Assembly (NCBI GenBank): GCA_016212695.1
Contig: JACREX010000216.1
Span: forward strand, 1-34,877
DNA: 34,877 nt
Direction: 5' to 3'
From: Bacteroidia bacterium
GTDB taxonomy: Bacteria > Bacteroidota > Bacteroidia > Bacteroidales > GWF2-35-48
The position numbers and the translations under genes were made by a program. Below are positions 33,587 through 34,877 of the stretch, one piece after another (positions within the stretch are counted from its first letter, which is position 1; every line of letters starts with the position of its first letter). A model generated the notes under the pieces. It did no database searches, was not told the DNA's origin, and worked only from the letters and a program-made list of their open reading frames with translations.

Positions 33587-34609
33587 ATGAAAAGAACTAT
33601 AATTATATTAATCATACTGATGACTGGCGGAAAGCTTTATTCACAGGACCAGCAGGTATCTCAGTTTTTCTTTTCATCCTATTACATGGCACCCTCTTTT
33701 GCTGGTTTTACTGATGGAAGCAGGGCTAGTCTTTTATACCGGAATCAATGGCCCAGTGTGCAAAAGGAATTCGTTACGTATGCATTTTCGGCAGACCACT
33801 ATTTTGCAAGGTTCAAAAGCGGGCTGGGCATTTTCTTTCTCCATGACAAAGCCGGGGTTGGTAACCTCACAACAAAAGATATTGCACTACAGTATGCCTA
33901 TCACTTGACTATAAATAGAGTTTGGTCTTTCCGGCCGGGTCTGCAGGTTTATTATCAATCAAGATCTCTGGATTTTTCCAAATTAGTATTTGGAGATCAA
34001 TTATCATTAACCGGTATTAATCCCTATACTACAGAAGTACCCACTATGGAAAAAATCGGATATGTTGACTTTGCATCCTCTCTGCTCGTGGAATACAAAA
34101 CAGCCTGGGGTGGGTTTGCCATTGACCATCTTGCTACACCCAACCAATCATTTTATGAAACAGGAAAAAGTGATCTGCCTATGACATATAAAATTTTTGG
34201 CGGATACAAAAGATATGAAAAAGGAGACAATGCCAAATACAAAGAAAACAGTTACAGCGCTATGTTTCTGTATAAAGCCCAGGCAAAATTCGATCAGTTA
34301 GATATAGGGGGGCTCTGGATACATCAACCAATATTGATTGGATTATGGTATAGGGGATTACCCATTTTCAAATCTTATAAAGGGTATCCGAATAATGATG
34401 CCATTATTTTTATGTTTGGTTATTACAGCGAAAAAATAACTTTAGTATATTCATATGATCTTACGATTTCCCACCTTAAAACCAGCACAGGAGGCGCTAA
34501 TGAAATCACATTAAATTATCTTTTTAATCAAGATCAGAAGGTAAAGAAGAAACGGAAAAAGATTATCATTGCATGTCCAAAATATGATCCCTATAGATCA
34601 GAGTATTGA
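33587..34609 (+). CDS. PorP/SprF-family T9SS outer-membrane protein
   Basis: 340 residues. Signal peptide MKRTIIILIILMTGGKLYSQ, then the family opening QQVSQFFFSSYYMAPSFAGF and SRASLLYRNQWPSVQKEFVTYAFSADHYF. The rest alternates short amphipathic strands (GLGIFFLHDKAG, IALQYAYHLTINRVWSFRPGL), as in a small outer-membrane barrel of 12-14 strands, and ends in a basic cytoplasm-like tail (KVKKKRKK). In Flavobacterium johnsoniae SprF is needed for secretion of the adhesin SprB encoded next to it; PorP-type proteins are part of or attached to the T9SS machine. The ATG lies 1 nt after the adhesin stop, so the two are certainly cotranscribed and this protein is most likely the dedicated partner of that adhesin. 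Confidence 0.92.
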   Translation: MKRTIIILIILMTGGKLYSQDQQVSQFFFSSYYMAPSFAGFTDGSRASLLYRNQWPSVQKEFVTYAFSADHYFARFKSGLGIFFLHDKAGVGNLTTKDIALQYAYHLTINRVWSFRPGLQVYYQSRSLDFSKLVFGDQLSLTGINPYTTEVPTMEKIGYVDFASSLLVEYKTAWGGFAIDHLATPNQSFYETGKSDLPMTYKIFGGYKRYEKGDNAKYKENSYSAMFLYKAQAKFDQLDIGGLWIHQPILIGLWYRGLPIFKSYKGYPNNDAIIFMFGYYSEKITLVYSYDLTISHLKTSTGGANEITLNYLFNQDQKVKKKRKKIIIACPKYDPYRSEY

Positions 34610-34745
34610 AATCATTTTATGTATTTTGGATAATAATTGTCACTAAACAACATCCATATTTCCTTTCAGCAAAAATATATTCATGGATTGGAAAGTCAGC
34701 ATGAACAGATTGATGATGTTTACGCGATGGGCGTTAAAATTTAAT

Positions 34746-34772
34746 CCCTAACTTCCTATTTTAGGGAATAGG
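34746..34772. repeat. Short interleaved palindrome (A-B-A'-B')
   Basis: CCCTAA (34746-34751), CTT, CCTATT (34755-34760), TTAGGG (34761-34766), AATAGG (34767-34772). Both 6-bp pairs are perfect and cross each other, as in the longer element at 795-848. It overlaps the 3' end of the small reverse ORF. It could be chance at this length. Confidence 0.4.
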
Positions 34773-34876
34773 TTTGTGATTTTGAGTTTTTCTAACAAGT
34801 CAACTGTTGCTTTTGTTGCTTCGGACAAATACCATTGATCATTGATTTTTATTTTTTTTATTTCTGTTAGTTTCAT
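34748..34876 (-). CDS. Small ORF at the window edge, unknown
   Basis: Reading the reverse strand from the ATG at 34876 gives 42 residues, MKLTEIKKIKINDQWYLSEA followed by TKATVDLLEKLKITNLFPKI and GS, then TAG. It is basic and probably helical, with no family I recognise. The frame may extend beyond the window, so it could be the C-terminus of a larger gene. Between 34610 and 34745 I see nothing. Confidence 0.35.
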   Translation of the reverse strand: MKLTEIKKIKINDQWYLSEATKATVDLLEKLKITNLFPKIGS

Positions 34877-34877
34877 C

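Overview
The window reads as chromosome of a low-to-moderate GC member of the Bacteroidota. Evidence: a giant secreted protein ending in a CHU_C / type-B type IX secretion (T9SS) sorting domain, with a PorP/SprF-family gene 1 nt downstream; an esterase with a T9SS type-A tail; -7 promoter boxes of the Bacteroidota form TAnnTTTG, several with a TTG/TTTG box 18-20 nt upstream; and quasi-repetitive intergenic DNA of a kind I associate with this phylum. Genus cannot be told from sequence alone. No tRNA, rRNA, CRISPR array or intact insertion sequence was seen.

Layout. 1-2283 is accessory DNA: an edge-truncated reverse ORF that joins a signal peptide and LamG-type start to an IS4-type transposase segment, a DUF2442 gene, an interleaved palindrome, a three-gene toxin-antitoxin-like operon (two small antitoxin-like ORFs and a PIN toxin) behind a good promoter, and a 146-bp palindromic repeat in the leader of the next gene. 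2284-9706 is an amino-acid block on the + strand: APC permease, SSS (PutP-like) symporter, second APC permease, then lysine-ketoglutarate reductase and saccharopine dehydrogenase, the two steps of the saccharopine route of lysine breakdown. 9752-11304 holds trmN6 (-) and a LysE-family exporter (+), divergently transcribed from overlapping promoters. 11471-20471 is all on the - strand: a periplasmic beta-propeller sensor with a cytoplasmic SpoIIE-type phosphatase, a conserved unknown gene, a DUF58 protein lacking a normal start codon, trxA, and dnaE. 20741-23600 holds a T9SS-exported PHB-depolymerase-family esterase (+), an AAA/DUF4143 ATPase (-) and arfB (-). 23797-34609 is a giant adhesin (about 3,262 aa; 18 Ig-like repeats, then 15 PKD domains, then a sorting domain) with its PorP/SprF partner.

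How the genes work together. The transporters, the LKR/SDH pair and the LysE exporter could handle lysine uptake, breakdown and overflow, though substrates are inferred. The adhesin, PorP/SprF protein and esterase are a T9SS surface/secretion set whose core machinery lies outside the window.

The most unusual features are the chimeric LamG/transposase ORF, the interleaved palindromes at 795-848 and 34746-34772, word-like repeat DNA captured in frame by at least three reading frames, the disulfide-rich two-block adhesin, and the DUF58 gene whose conserved N-terminus has no ATG, GTG or TTG.
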